Assembly (NCBI RefSeq): GCF_000002985.6
Contig: NC_003283.11
Location: forward strand, 2,542,001 to 2,606,000
DNA: 64,000 bases
Direction of reading: 5' to 3'
Source of the DNA: Caenorhabditis elegans
Taxonomy: Eukaryota; Nematoda; Chromadorea; Rhabditida; Rhabditidae
Shown here one piece after another: positions 1-11,915 of the stretch. The translations under genes were made by a program, and so were the position numbers. The stretch's first letter is position 1. The number at the start of each line of letters is the position of its first letter. The notes beneath the pieces are model-generated. The model searched no databases and was not told the origin of the DNA. It saw only the letters and a program-made list of their open reading frames with translations.

Positions 1-290
1 AGGCAGGTAGGTAGGTAGGTAGGTAGGTAGGCAGGCAGGTAGGTAGATAGTTAGGTAGGTAGGTAGGTAGGTAGGTAGGTAGGTAGGTAGGTAGGTAGGT
101 AGGTAGGTAGGTAGGTAGGTAGGTAGGTAGGTAGGTAGGTAGGCAGGTAGGTAGGTAGGTAGGTACGTAGGTAGGTGGGTAGGTACGTAAGTAGGTACGT
201 TGGTAGGTACATAGCTAGGCAGGCATGAGGTAGGCTTACAAATAGTCAAAGGTAGGTAAGTAGGTAGGCACATATGTAGGCAGGCGTGTC
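1..290. repeat. AGGT tetranucleotide microsatellite
   Basis: Nearly uninterrupted AGGT units with scattered AGGC, ACGT and AGAT variants, decaying towards 290. A shorter patch of the opposite-strand form (CTGCCTGCCTACC type) lies at 370-432. Both sit in what appears to be an intron upstream of the receptor exon at 481. It is not the nematode telomere repeat, which is TTAGGC. Confidence 0.95.
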
Positions 291-480
291 TTCATGAAGT
301 TTATGAGAACCTATGTACCTACATTCCTGCCTACATACGTACCTGATTAGAATTCACAAACGTGTTATGAATCTGCCTGCCTACCTGTCTGCCTGCGTGC
401 CTACTTCGCACCTACCTACACCCTTTCTGCCGACCTAAAAAATTAATTTAAAAATTAACTTATAGTAGCCATTGTTTCAG

Positions 481-873
481 ATCTACAACTCCACCGGCTC
501 ACTAGAATTTTTCTGGAAAGATTGCCTAGGAATGGCCGTCGTTTATATTATTCTCTCCATATCAATTTCCACAATAATCTACTTTTCCCTGAACATATTC
601 CGAACTGTGTATCGCCACACAAAACATCGAAAAAGCAAAAAGAACTGGGAAATTCATCGGCAGCTATTCCAGACGCTCATCATTCAAACCTTGATTCCAA
701 TGTGCATTTTATTTATTCCAACTGGGTTCTTGCTAACTTTGCCATTTTTCGATGTGAAATATGTGGGCCGCGTTACAAATGCTCCGGGAGTTGGTGCAAG
801 TTTATACCCGGCTCTGGACGCGTTGACTGCTATTTTGATGATCAGAGAGTTTCGTACCGCTTTTAAATGTTAG
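481..873 (+). CDS. Str-superfamily chemoreceptor, last exon (5' part outside window)
   Basis: This is the C-terminal 130 residues of a seven-transmembrane chemosensory receptor; such receptors usually sit in the ciliary membrane of sensory neurons. The exon opens at a clear acceptor (TTGTTTCAG ending at 480) and stays open to TAG at 871-873. It starts IYNSTGSLEFFW, then has a transmembrane stretch around GMAVVYIILS. A cytoplasmic basic loop (HTKHRKSKKNWEIHRQLFQT) precedes TM6 (LIIQTLIPMCILFIP). TM7 ends in SLYPALDALTAI followed by MIREFR. The YPALD..I..EFR ending is typical of the str/srh/sri/srd group; the exact family was not decided. The upstream exons are not in the window, and the intron holds the AGGT microsatellite. 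Confidence 0.8.
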   Translation: MYNSTGSLEFFWKDCLGMAVVYIILSISISTIIYFSLNIFRTVYRHTKHRKSKKNWEIHRQLFQTLIIQTLIPMCILFIPTGFLLTLPFFDVKYVGRVTNAPGVGASLYPALDALTAILMIREFRTAFKC

Positions 874-2003
874 TGCAGCACCCGACATTTGACGGGCTCC
901 GCGGAACTCGGAAAATGTCGAAAATTTTTTCAGGTCGCTCGCAGGCTCCGATTATGAAAATATCTTCAATTCGAGACACCATGTTCACCAATTTTCATAG
1001 TTGATCCACATAATTTTTATTTTAGTAATAGTGTTTTTGCAATAAAAATTTAATTTTTAAACTTACTGCAGCAAGCTCTTTTGTTTTTTTTTTTGAGCTT
1101 AGCATTTTCAGAGTTTTCGAAAAATATCTGAATCATTTTTTTCAAGCTTAAAATCTGTATTTCTATTAAACATTAAAAATTTTTGAATCGAATTTCAGAT
1201 TTTTTAAAAAATTAACTAACAGTAAGTTACCAAAAAAATTGCCAAAATTACCCGCATTGCAATATTCTGACCAATCAGCAACGTTGGCCACGCCCTCTGG
1301 CCATCACTGATTGGTTAGTTTTTTCAACCTGAAACTATTAACTACCCCTGTTGGGATTTTCAGAAAAAAAACACATTTTCCAGGTAATTTCCACTCCAGG
1401 TAATTTCCACTCTAACAGGTGGACGGCAAGTGCCGTTTCGCAAATGTTTTTGCCGGCAAATTGACATGACTTACCGGTTTGCGGATTTGCCGGAAATGTT
1501 TAATTCCGGCAATTTGCCGATTTGTAGTTTGCCGAACATCAATTTGCCGGAAGCTTTTAAAGAGATTTTTCGTAAGGCGGTTCCTTTTTGAAAATTTTCC
1601 CGTTGTCTTTGCCGTTTGCCGAAAACTTTAAAGTTGGGCAAGTGCCAAATTTGCCGAGTTTGCTAAAAATTTTCAATTTCGGCAAGTGGCGAATTTGCCC
1701 GAAAAATTGTTTGCCGCCCACGCCTGATACATAATATGTATATTGTATGTTTTCCTATAATAACAATGAGTACTAGGAATAACTCAATGTGAAAATATTC
1801 GCATTGGGATTTCTTCTTACCCCATTTCAGTTAAGCTTCTTTTGGTTCTCTGAACATGTGTCAATTTTTAGACATCGTGCTTTGATCTGTCGAAAATCGT
1901 TTTGATCATTCGTGTTCTACGTCTGTCTTTTGATTCTTTGCACCCTATACTTAATTTCGTCTCGAAAATTTTGAAAGAAAAAAAAACACAACTTTTCAGT
2001 CTA
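874..2003. repeat. Intergenic with TTGCCG-type dispersed repeat
   Basis: No gene was seen between the receptor stop and the next ATG. Positions 1425-1725 carry a patch rich in TTGCCGGAA, TTTGCCGATTTGCC and GGCAAATTG, the commonest dispersed repeat in this window. The same family recurs near 5515, 11535, 12650, 13440, 39930, 44990, 50960 and 51390. Promoter elements for the srt gene could not be named. Confidence 0.75.
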
Positions 2004-4063
2004 ATGTCCTCTTTCGTCGCTTCTCTGTTTTATGTGCTCACACATTCTCTCACGCTATGGCCTGAAGCGTATGAATGTCCCGAAAATTTGAACAAGCCTG
2101 GGACAAGTTGGCCCATATATGGGACATATTTGATTGTGTCAGGCGTCATTTTTATAGTGAGTTTCATCAGTTTTTGATGACTTGAAGGGTGTTAAAAATA
2201 ATTTTTATAAAGTTTGAGTAACAGGACCACGTGGTGCCAGGCTGTCTCATCTCGGTTTGATCTACAAAAAATGCGAGAATTTTATGCCCAAAAATGTGAC
2301 GTCAGTAAACACGTCGTCAGTAAACTTAACCATGCAAAATCAGTTGAGAACTCTGCGTCTCTTCTCCCGCATTTTTTGTAGATCTACGTAGATCACGCTG
2401 AAATGAAACATTCTGACACCGAACCGGTTTCCCAGTTTAGTGTTAAATTTCTTACCACATCATATTGCAATTTTCAGCAATTTTTTTACAATTTACTGCC
2501 AAACTTTTGACAAACTTTTGCAACTTTTCATTGTGCTTTAGAGAATCTTTGGAAACTTATCGGCAAATTCTTGCAAGTTTTAGTCAAACTTTAAAGCACT
2601 TTGGCAACTTTTTGACCAAATTTTTCAATGCACAATTGTTTGCAAAATTTTGTAAGTTATAGTCAAACTTTTGCAAATGTTAGCAAACTTTTCCAATTTT
2701 TCTAAAAACTTTTGTCAACTTTTTGGCAAACTTCTAGGGAAACATTTTCAAAAATAATTTTGTTTCAGACACTATATATTCCCTGCTTTATTGCAATAGT
2801 CCGAACAAAAACTCGAATTCCTGCCTACCAACTAATGCTTATCCTAGGGATTCTCGACTTAATTTCCTTATGCATCAATTCTTTGGTAACCGGATATCTT
2901 GCTATAAACGGAATAACTTTTTGTCAGTATCCACTATTCATGTTTATTATCGGAGCAATCGCGAAATCCACGTGGATGACAATCTGCTTGGCTTGCATCC
3001 TACTTGCCATCGAACGTTGTGTTGAGGTCAATTCGGGGTTCCCATTAGCATTTATTTTTGGGAAACGGACGTTCAGAGCTGTGATGACTGCATTGATGAT
3101 TTACTGGGTCTATACTTTACTATTCAATGCACCGCCAGTGTATATACCAGAATACGCGTATTACTCGTTTGACCCAATGATTGGGAAGGATGTAGGTTTA
3201 GATTGAAATTTTTCAAATTATCTGAAAAAATTTGCAGCCAGCGCTATATGTCAATGTGCTGCACAATATAAACAACCCAATTGTAGCAATTTCAACCACG
3301 TTTCTATATTTCTACTTGTGTTATTACTTAATTTTCAAGTACGGGTATTCTACATCAATGTGGTTGTACAAGTCTAAACGGCAGGTAAGTTGAGATAAAG
3401 GCTTAGATCTTTAGTCTCTGTTCTAAGCTATAATAGACAGACTGGTATTTAAACTTTTAGTTGAGTTGAGTTACTCCCCACAGAGAAGCCTCTGATTATA
3501 GTCAGAAAATCGTAGATCCAACAAAAAAAAAGTATGAGCACATTATTTTTTGGTATTTAAATTGAACAACTGTCAATTGAAAAAAACTATTTTTGTAGAA
3601 TAATTTCAGCATGTCTAAACTTTTTTAAAAACTTTCCAGGCCCATTAACTAAGATGCCTGAGTCTCAGCACAAGCCTAAGCCTAATCCTAAGCCTGGAAT
3701 GACCCGAAATTATCTAGTACCTGCTGACAAGAAATTTTGTTTCAGATTATTCTGCAAGGAGTTATCATTTGCTTTTTCCACGCCGGCACTGCTATTATCT
3801 ACGAGTTTGTGCAATTTTTCTACACTCCTCAATGGCTCATCCTGGCTGGGCAAATATTTTGGCAATGGAGCAGTGGGAGCCTCAGCATAGTATACTTGTC
3901 TTTAAACCGATCCATTAGAAATTCGGTTATCAAAATGATAATTCCAAAGAAAACCAGAATTAGTTGGGGCATACATATTGGAGCCGATGAGCATGTGGCT
4001 CTGGAGCAAGCTACAGCTGTGAATAGTGTGGCTGTGAAATTTGATAACTTTTTTCAAAAATAA
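2004..4063 (+). CDS. srt-class seven-transmembrane chemoreceptor (intact)
   Basis: Four exons, 2004-2156, 2769-3191, 3238-3384 and 3746-4063, join in phase to 346 residues. The protein has the layout of the nematode Srt family. The N-terminus reads LTLWPEAYECPENLNKPG and Y-G-Y-L-I-V-S-G lies in the first helix. After TM3 comes LLAIERCVEV, the family's counterpart of the GPCR DRY region. The FDPMIGK loop follows, then YSTSMWLYKSKRQ before the fourth exon. The C-terminal part has IVYLSLNRSIRNSVIKMIIP, typical of srt proteins. The start was chosen because its exon aligns with two related genes at 33662 and 35903 and lies just after a TTTTCAG acceptor that may be a trans-splice site. All boundaries are GT-AG and no lesion was seen. 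Family assignment rests on remembered motifs. Confidence 0.88.
2220..2740. repeat. Palindromic MITE-like element and short CAAACTTTTG repeats in srt intron 1
   Basis: Positions 2220-2442 form an imperfect palindrome. One end reads GTGCCAGGCTGTCTCATCTC with TTTGATCTAC; the other is the inverse, ending in GATCACGCTGAAATGAAACA. GACGTCA and GTAAACT motifs lie inside. The same family occurs near 5720, 8075, 11255 and 14795. From about 2465 to 2740 the intron is a degenerate run of CAAACTTTTG and GCAACTTTT units. Confidence 0.7.
3654..3698 (+). repeat. Short TTAGGC-type repeat in srt intron 3
   Basis: AAGCCTAAGCCTAATCC and neighbouring units are the complement of the nematode telomere repeat TTAGGC. 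The tract is short and degenerate and lies inside the intron between exons 3 and 4 of the srt gene. Confidence 0.7.
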
Positions 4064-4238
4064 AGTATAATTTGATGGAGTTTGTGCATTTTTCATTGTT
4101 GTATCGACAGTTACAAACCACTATGGTTTGTGCGTTGACCAAAAAATCTGAATTTTTATCAGTAAAACCTTGTGACTTGTGCATACCCGCACTAGATAAA
4201 TGTCTGAAAACTGGGTAGAATTTCTGTTCGTTCGAAAA

Positions 4239-6150
4239 ATGTCTCTCTACGTGGCAGCTGATGGTATTCTGGAGACACATGTCACATGGCAAGACATCGA
4301 AGAAGCCATGCAAGCCTCCTTGGGCACTAAAGCTAAATTTGGAGCCAATAAGTCTCTGAGGAATATAAGCGATTTGAAAGTGAGTTACTCCAATTTTAAT
4401 AAAAATCAAGAACAAAATTTCTCAGGGCTTTCAATCGAAAATCGCATTGATAGAGCCTGATTGGGTCGGAGCAGAGAAAAACCAGAATCTTCCTAGCAAG
4501 TTTGCAGTAAAGGTAAGCTGTCGGACTACGGCCTAGGCCTCCGCCTAGGCCTAAGGTTAATCCTAAGCTAAAGTCTAGGCTTAAGCCTAAGTCTAAGATT
4601 ACGCCTAAACCTACACATGTTTGCAGATATCAACTCAACTGGCTTTTGCTGTATTTTCGAAAATTACAAAATTTGATGGCGGAAATGGTTTCGGCGAGGA
4701 AAAGCTCAAATTTCTGGGCAAATTCATTAGAGAGGGCCATAACCGGGAAGTCGAGGCCTACAAGCTCCTGGAAAAGCTTAACCATCCAGATATTCCCCAT
4801 ACCAAGGTACAAGATTTGCAGTCAGATGATTTTCAAAAAAAAATTCTAGGCTTATTACCTCAAGCCATTCAAAGACAAATTTGATCTCAAGGGTTTTATG
4901 ATTTTGGACTTTGTCCCAAATGTTCACCCTATGCCGATGTACGAGTCAATCCCAGCAGATGACCTGATTTCCCTGGTCCGTGGAGTTGCCACGTTTGCAG
5001 GTCACGGAGAATCGCTGACCGCCGAGCAAAGAAGTTTCGCAAGAGGCTCGGATATCTTCGAATTAATGTTTGAAGAAATGTACCCCGACGAGCAGCTGGA
5101 GCGAGTCTGTGGCGTAATTCAAGCCACATTTGGAGCCAAAAACCCTGCTGTTGTAGAGGAATGCATTAAGCTGTTCTGGATCTACAAAAATTCCATCAAG
5201 AGCTACTCCAAAGTTTCGGAGCTTTTAGGCTTCAAGCTGGTGCTAAATCATGGGGACCTGTGGCAATCAAACATGCTCCATTGTCTTGATGAGCATGGAA
5301 ATCTGGTCTTGAAAGCGATTATCGACTGGCAAGGAGTGTCGATGTTGCCACCAGGATTGGATCTAGCGAGGCTTTTAATGGGATGCCTAACGGCTTATGA
5401 GAGACGAGAGCGGGGAGCCGAGTTATTGATGCTTTACCATCAGACATTCACTGGAATTGTTGGGGAAGAGCTGTTCAGTTTGGAAGAGGTTGGTGATGTT
5501 TAAACCAGGGGTGGGCTTTGAACGATATTTTCCGGCAAATCGGCAATTCGGCAAATTGCCGGAATCAAAAATTTATGGCAAATCGGCAAACCGGCAAATT
5601 TCCTATTTGCGGAATTTCTCGGAAAAACGGCAAATTGTGGTTTTTTCTTTTTTATATATTTTTTTGGAAATTTCAGAATTTTAATTTTAATCGGCAGAAG
5701 AATGTTCCTACACACGTAGTATCAAAATGTCTCATTTCGGCTTGATCTACGTAGATCTACAAAAAATGCGGGAGTTGAGACGGGCAGAGTTTTTAACCGA
5801 TTTCGCATGGTTAATAACGTGCTGACGTCAAATTTTTTCGGCAAAAGAATTTAAACTATTTTAAATTTGCGCCCGCCACCTCACAAGTTACACGTTCTAC
5901 CTTCGTGCGAACTATAAGGATGCCGATTTTCAATTTCCAGCTCCAAGACTCTTACAATCTCTACTATCCAATTATGACACTGACACTTGTACCAATGGTG
6001 TCTTCCTTGTTCGAAAATTCAGAAATGTCTGAAGTAGAAAAAACTCAGGCTCGGCTGAAAACGGAGGGAAAACTCTTCGCATTGCTGGAGGATTTGGTCA
6101 AGGTTCATGAGCAGAACGTGAAGAAGTTTCCGGATTTTTTGAAATATTGA
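4239..6150 (+). CDS. CHK kinase-like protein (ecdysteroid/choline kinase-like fold)
   Basis: Five exons (4239-4379, 4426-4512, 4627-4806, 4850-5488, 5941-6150) give 418 residues in phase. The protein belongs to the CHK/EcKinase-like family (DUF1679 type) of aminoglycoside-phosphotransferase-fold kinases. These are presumed cytosolic enzymes phosphorylating small hydroxyl-bearing substrates; the substrate is unknown. The N-terminus MSLYVAADGILETHVTW is the family signature, which is why the ATG at 4239 is preferred over the in-frame ATG at 4200. The catalytic loop is NHGDLWQSNML. The metal-binding region is AIIDWQG, with DW in place of the DFG of protein kinases. The ILDFVPNV hinge lies upstream. 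No break was seen. Intron 2 contains TTAGGC-type repeats and intron 4 contains TTGCCG-type and MITE sequence. Confidence 0.9.
4530..4614 (+). repeat. Interstitial TTAGGC/GCCTAA telomere-like repeat in CHK intron 2
   Basis: Positions 4530-4614 contain GCCTAGGCCT, CTTAAGCCTAAGTC and ACGCCTAAACC units, a degenerate tract of the nematode telomere hexamer in both orientations. It fills most of the 114-bp intron. Confidence 0.8.
5513..5860. repeat. TTGCCG-type repeat and MITE half in CHK intron 4
   Basis: 5513-5700 has GGCAAATCGGCAATTCGGC and related runs. 5720-5860 matches the TTTGATCTAC / GACGTCA palindromic element seen elsewhere. Both lie in the intron between exons 4 and 5. Confidence 0.7.
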
Positions 6151-6570
6151 TAAAAGTATTTTCTAATAAATTCCTTGGGTTTGGGAGCTATTTTGGAAAA
6201 TTGTGTTTTTTTTTCGAAAAAAATTGTGACAATTTCCGTTGGTTGAAAAAAGCTACTGATCTTATTTTCAAAAAATTTTAATTTCGATAAAAATTTAAAA
6301 ATGTTTGCCAACCTCTATACACCCTAAAAACAATGAATATTTTTCAAAAATCAACATTTCAAGCCAGTTCACGAGCCTCCGAAGTTGTGAAAAAAAATGC
6401 ACTGAAAAAATTTAGATCGGTTTTTTTGCTCCTAATTGTCAGGATAGTATTGAAAATTTATAATTCATTGCTCATGCACTGGAAAATAATTTTCAGATAA
6501 AAAATATCAAAAACATGGAAATATGTACTATAGAAAATGACCCGAAAAAATAATTTTTAACCGTTATTTT
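6151..6570. other. AT-rich intergenic, nothing recognised
   Basis: About 420 bp between the CHK stop and the 3' end of the minus-strand STELLO-like gene. It is AT-rich, with AATAAA-like sequence near 6165. No coding signal or clear repeat was seen. Confidence 0.6.
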
Positions 6571-7559
6571 TTAATTCGAATCGCTGTCAGCCTTCACTTT
6601 AAAATCCGTAGATCCCCCGAAAATGATATCAGCCCATGACTGAATTATTGTCGTACAGTACCTAAAAAAAACTTGACAATTTGTATTAAATATTCCACCC
6701 TTAACTCACCTAATTCTATCTTCATTGGGCGTTTTTACCGCGCTCAGTTTCAGTGGATGCATTGCAACCATGTCCCTACTGTAAAGCGTGTCCCAAATAT
6801 TTCTGTCATTGTCCCACAAATAACTGGAGTTTCCAGACAGGGATCTGGAAATTTTTTTTGAGATTTATGATAATGTGGGTCGGATGCACCATGTCTAGTC
6901 TAGACTTTGACAGCTCAATTGCCATTTGTTCTAATAAGAAATTAGCAACTGTTAACATAGTTGTTATTTATTTTTCTATCGATTTTAAGTGTTTATGTTT
7001 AAAAAAAATTTCAAACCAGATTGAGATGCAATCTTTCAAATGAGGGTAACAGTAAATATATATGTAGTTTTAAAAAAGTATTACTTACGTTTGAAAATTC
7101 ACAGACTTGAGAAACTTGTTAACTGCAATCTCCAGAAATAGATTGTTCTCGTAGAATATTCTCATGAGGCTCGCGTAATATTCACTTTCAGATGTTGGGA
7201 TGTAGAAGCTTCAAGTTAGATTTTTAAAAATTTATTCTCAGAGCTCCGGAAACGACTTACAAATCAGAAACACTTCTTCCAAAACCCGATGTCATTTCAT
7301 TATTCACAGTCCAATTATTCATTAGATACCCATTTGCAGTCAATCCACTTTTGAACCTTGCCCATGTTTCAGCAATTTTTGGGTCAGTACTGCCATTGAC
7401 GAAATTTACAATTTTTTGAGCGGCGCTCAGTCCTGCAATCAAAAGTTTTGAGTTTCGGACTATAAAGGTGCATCTGTGTATTTTTCTCAACCAAAATAAT
7501 ATATGTTTCAGAAAAATTGTAGAAAAAGTGTTTCCTTTTTCTTTGTGGTTTAAAAAAAA

Positions 7560-8262
7560 AAGAAATATTTTTTGTAGATTTTTTTTTTGAATTTTTCGAA
7601 AAAAAAAATTTCTTAAATTTGATTTGTCAAATTTTCAGAAACTTTCTCATGGATTTTTATCAAAAAATTTGAATTTCCGGGCAATCATTTTTATCAAAAA
7701 ATATTGCGTTTTATCAAAAAATATTGAGTATAAAATTCTTCTGAGCAACATTTAATTTTCGCCAAACTGTTTTCTCATAGTCAGATAATCCCCGTCAAAT
7801 GTTTTTTTCACAGATAGTTTGAATACCCACCAAAAAAAAATTCAAAAAGAAACTGAATTTCCCGGCATATTTTTTAAAAGAAAATTTGAATTTCCTACCA
7901 AAATTCGTCTTTTCAAAAAAATTAAAATTTCTCGTCAAAATTATTGTCTCTAAAAAATTGAATTTCCCGCAAAAATTGTGTTTTTTTTCATTTTGAGAAA
8001 ATTGAATTCCCCGCCAAAATTGTTTTCTCAGATAATTCGAATTTCCCGCCAAAACTTTTTCATTAATAGTACATAACCGCGTGGTGTCAGATTGTCTCAT
8101 TTCGTCTTGATCTACGTAGATCTTTAAAAAAATGCGGGAGAAGAGACGCAAAGTTCTTAACTGATTTCGTATGGTTAAGAACGTGCTGACGTCACATAAT
8201 TTTGGGCAAAAAATTCCCGCAATTTTTGTAGATCAAACCGTGATCGGACAGCCTGGCACCAC
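7560..8262. repeat. GAATTTCCCGCC array and MITE in STELLO-like intron
   Basis: Positions 7790-8060 repeat units like TTGAATTTCCCGCCAAAA separated by T- and A-rich spacers. 8075-8262 is a copy of the GTGGTGTCAG / TTTGATCTAC palindromic element. Both lie in the long intron between exons 13 and 14. Open frames here are low-complexity artefacts. Confidence 0.75.
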
Positions 8263-9284
8263 TTGCATACCGTACATTTCAGTGTTAATTTTAGAGATTG
8301 AGCGAATTTTTTTGAATTTGGAAAATTTCCAAGTGCTGTGTGTGGTCCTGGACACACAAGATGTCTTATCTAGAGTTTGATCTTGGCAGCCTCTTTGGCG
8401 GTATAGTGTGATCTATATTCTGCCCGCTGGATCTTTTGTCCTCCCCCTTTCCTATGCAAGAGGCGAATGATAGTCATATACCTAAAAACACCTACCAAAT
8501 TCCGGAGACCTCCACCATCCCACACTGTCCTCATAAGTGACCCCAGTTAAATGGTGTACTCGCGAATAATCGATACGTTGCCAAATATTGAACACCGTGT
8601 CGTCAGACATCAAAAAGTACCCTTCCACATCATTCAGTCCTAATTCTTTGGCAAGAGTCGCACAGTGATATGCAAAGTATCCATTTTTGATTTCAGCCGG
8701 ATTCATATGAATGTAATTGATTGGGGTAATTGTTGATGTGAAATTAATATCGTCAGAAAACTCGTCAGGGTACCATGAACCGCAAAAGATTACTGTAGCA
8801 AAATATGGTTGGTAGAGCCTTTGAATAAGACCCATGTCATATTTCCAGGGGTAATTATTGACGACTATCAGCACCTGGAAATTAACAGAAATGATTTTTA
8901 AAAAATTCACGGGGTCTTTCTCGGTTTTTCTTTTCTCGGTTTTCCTCATACTTTGAAATGAAAGAGTTTGCCGAACTAGGCCATTTTGGCTTGGCCATAT
9001 GTGAAATTGTATATGAACTGTACCCACACTATTACTTTGTTTCTGCAAAATATAAGATTCTTCATGTAAAATTTTTAGTTGTTTAGGAGAAGGAAAGTTA
9101 GCTGTTATATCTGAATCGAAAAAAAAAATTATAAAATTTTCATTGAAAAATTTTAAATACTTGAGGTTCCAGTTTCATTGCACCAATTGAGGATGTCACC
9201 GAAGTAATTCAGCTTCTGATCGGATTTTTTATAAATCTGAAAAAAAATTTCGATAAGCCTTAGGCTTGTAATAACTTGAAGCGC

Positions 9285-9500
9285 ATTCTCAGTATACCGG
9301 ATAAGGCTTCCTCGCCTGCCTCGCGCCTCACGCTGCGCCTCATAAAACCCGAAAATCGTCGGCCGCGGCTAAAGAACCACCTTTCGCACTATCTGGTGTA
9401 AATACCAAGCCTTTGTTGTCTCGCCATAGTGCAGAAATGAGGTGAGAAGCAGGCATCATGCAGGCAGGCGTCAGGTCCTGAAACCGCGCCTGCCTCTTAT
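9285..9500. repeat. GC-rich CGGCCGC-type dispersed repeat
   Basis: Contains CCCGAAAATCGTCGGCCGCG, TGGTGTAAATACCAAGCC, CTCGCCATAGTGCAGAAATG and GCAGGCGTCAGG. Related copies lie at 27440-27560 (partial), 33830-34025, 36065-36160 (partial) and 39575-39835. All lie in introns and stand out as GC-rich against AT-rich surroundings. Confidence 0.8.
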
Positions 9501-11239
9501 GGAAGCCCTAATACCGGGTATGGCTATAAAAAATGTATAGAATTTTTCTAAATTTTTAAAGGTTTTTTTTTCAATTTTGCGAAAAAAATGGCCGAATTAT
9601 ACTTGAGTACCTTGCGATATTAAAAGAAACTTTAAAAAATTTACTTAATATTTAAAATTTTATATACTTTCAGGTCGTGGGCGAGACAAAAAAGTTGATG
9701 CAATTTCAGATTTAAGAAAAAAATTTGTTTTTTTTTTAATTTTGATCCAAAAAATTTCAAATTTTTTGGAGAGGTCCCGTCATGAAATTTTGTCGTTTTG
9801 GACCAACTTTAAAGACGCACGATGTTTTCTGAGTGGGTCTTGCCTCGATTTCAGTCACAGTAGGACTCCTAACTATAGTGAAAAACCAGACCCGTATAGT
9901 GTCTGCTGCTCTACCTACACAATCTTAAATTTACCTCTGAAATATTTTTATTCGGATCTACAAGTTCGAATTCCAAATGCATCCGTCTACAGTTGACCTC
10001 TCTAGTGCTTTCATTCATTGATGGTGCATAGGGATCAATGTAGTCCTCTCCGAGTAGACTTGGATATTCAAATCTACAAACTACAAGTTTCAGAAAAAAT
10101 ATCTGAAATTTATCTAGCAAACCCCATTGCAGTCAAATCATTCAAAAACATTTCCATCAAGCTCGCATCTTGTTTTCCCAATAGCTTTACTTTTACCAAA
10201 TCATTAACCAGTTCGATCATACAACTTTGGGTGGAATTTCCAGTCGAGCAATTCCAGCTATGCAAGAACTCAATCATCTTCCCGGAATCTTCATAAACCT
10301 GTTTTTCATCTTTGAAATCTTTTAAATAATTATGTGCATTTCTAAATTGTACGGCGTTAGTTGGCACAAATGATACAGTAAGTCCGGATAAATGAAGTAT
10401 CTTCTGAGAAATGAAGCTCCTCCAGATATCGGTGGTTCTGAAATATCATATCAATCTGGAACTGCATTCCAAGGTATGCACAAGAATGCCTACTTGCCTG
10501 CCTTGCGCCTATACAGGCTAAAAATAGGCAGTAGGCAGGCTTGTAGGCAGAAGCAAACCTGAACGAAACTGTAGTTGGCAGAAACAATGTATGAAATGCG
10601 GATTTGTGGAACATTGTATTCTGCGAGTTCCATGGAGAATACGTGCCAACTGATAGAGTTATAGGAGGCGCAAATTTGTTGAAACTGATGTCCAAGCCGT
10701 TACTTGAATCAGCATGCAGCAATCTGAAATAGAACCGTGAGGTGTCGGTTGCAAATGTTTCAAAAAAAGTACCTATAGATGGCGTCTACGTCCGGGTCGT
10801 GATGTACCAGTCCCTGTTGCACAGCTGCTCGTTTCATTTTATAGCATAAAACTTGACTTTCATTTCCATTGGTGTGCTTCTGAAATATTAGAGGTTGCCG
10901 TAGTTAAATTGTTTTGCCGGTTTTTTGAAACATTTGTCCAACTGGAAATTCTAGACATTAAAGAAAACCCGCCAGGTGCCAGGCGCTAAAGCTTACTTCA
11001 AAGTGCTCCAGCGGGAACCCTCTTGGCCACATTTGCTCCATCCCAAAAATCCGATATGGGTTGAAAAGGCGTTGCCTGAAAATTTCTGGATAATATTGAA
11101 GACATAAAAATAAAAATTCGGTGTACCGTATTTCTGTAGAAGTTCCATTTTACGGTCGAAACTGTACCCCGGAAGTTGTGTCTTGAAAATTGAATTGGTT
11201 CAGTCCTAATCTTAAAATATTTTACTTCTAGAGAAATTT

Positions 11240-11372
11240 TTAGAGAAATTGGTGCCAGGCTGTCCCACGACGGGTTGATCTACAAAAAGTGCGGGAATTT
11301 TTTGACAAGAAAATTGTGACGTCAGCACGCTAATATCTCGCATATCTCGTAGATCAAACTGATATGGGAACT
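11240..11372. repeat. MITE next to the defective donor of STELLO-like exon 4
   Basis: The left end is GGTGCCAGGCTGTCCCACGA, with TTGATCTAC inside; GACGTCAGCACGC is central. The right end is GTAGATCAAACTGATATGGG. It is one of the window's repeated palindromic elements. Its right end lies about a dozen bases from the exon 4 boundary at 11385, where the expected GT donor is AT. Confidence 0.7.
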
Positions 11373-11534
11373 TTGGCAACTTATCATAGGGCTTATTATC
11401 ATCATCGGTGTCGTAAATCCATTCAGCTCCTTGAGATATCGCGTACAGGTAGCCAATATTTTTTCGAGTGTACGATTTATAAGGTAGTGAAAAGGCTAGG
11501 GAGAATGCTGAAAATTTAATAATGTTGTAATCAG

Positions 11535-11915
11535 GGGCGTGCGGCAATTGTAGTTCGGCAAGTCGGCAATTTGCCAATTTGCCAGAAATTTTGGTTTTCG
11601 CCAAATTGCCGATTTGCAGCTTGCCGAACATCAATTTGCCGGAAGTTTTTAGAGATTTTTGAAATTACAAATTTTGTCGATTAGCACTGAAATTCTGAAA
11701 TTTCATTTTAAAAAAGTGCAAAACCACAATTTGTCAAAAATTTTTGGCAATTTCATTTTTTCCGGCAAATACGGCAAATCAACAGTTTGCCAATTTGCCG
11801 GAAATTTCAATTCCGGCAATTTGCCGATTTGCCGGAAATTTCAATTCCGGCAGTTTGCCGATTTGCCGATTTGCCGATTTGCCGGACACATTGTTTGCCG
11901 CCCACCCCTGGTTGC
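11535..11915. repeat. TTGCCG-type repeat, inverted halves
   Basis: Two TTGCCG-rich blocks (11535-11645 and 11755-11915) flank an AT-rich spacer inside the intron between STELLO-like exons 3 and 4. The outer edges read CAGGGGCGTGCGGCAA and TTTGCCGCCCACCCCTG, approximate inverses, suggesting one inverted element. Confidence 0.75.

Noticed and set aside
1-430. Possible chromosome end because of the long simple repeat
   Set aside because: The unit is AGGT, not TTAGGC, and a receptor exon with a proper acceptor follows.
4200-4238. Upstream in-frame ATG as start of the CHK gene
   Set aside because: Family members begin with the MSLYVAADG sequence encoded from 4239; the extra 13 residues look untranslated.
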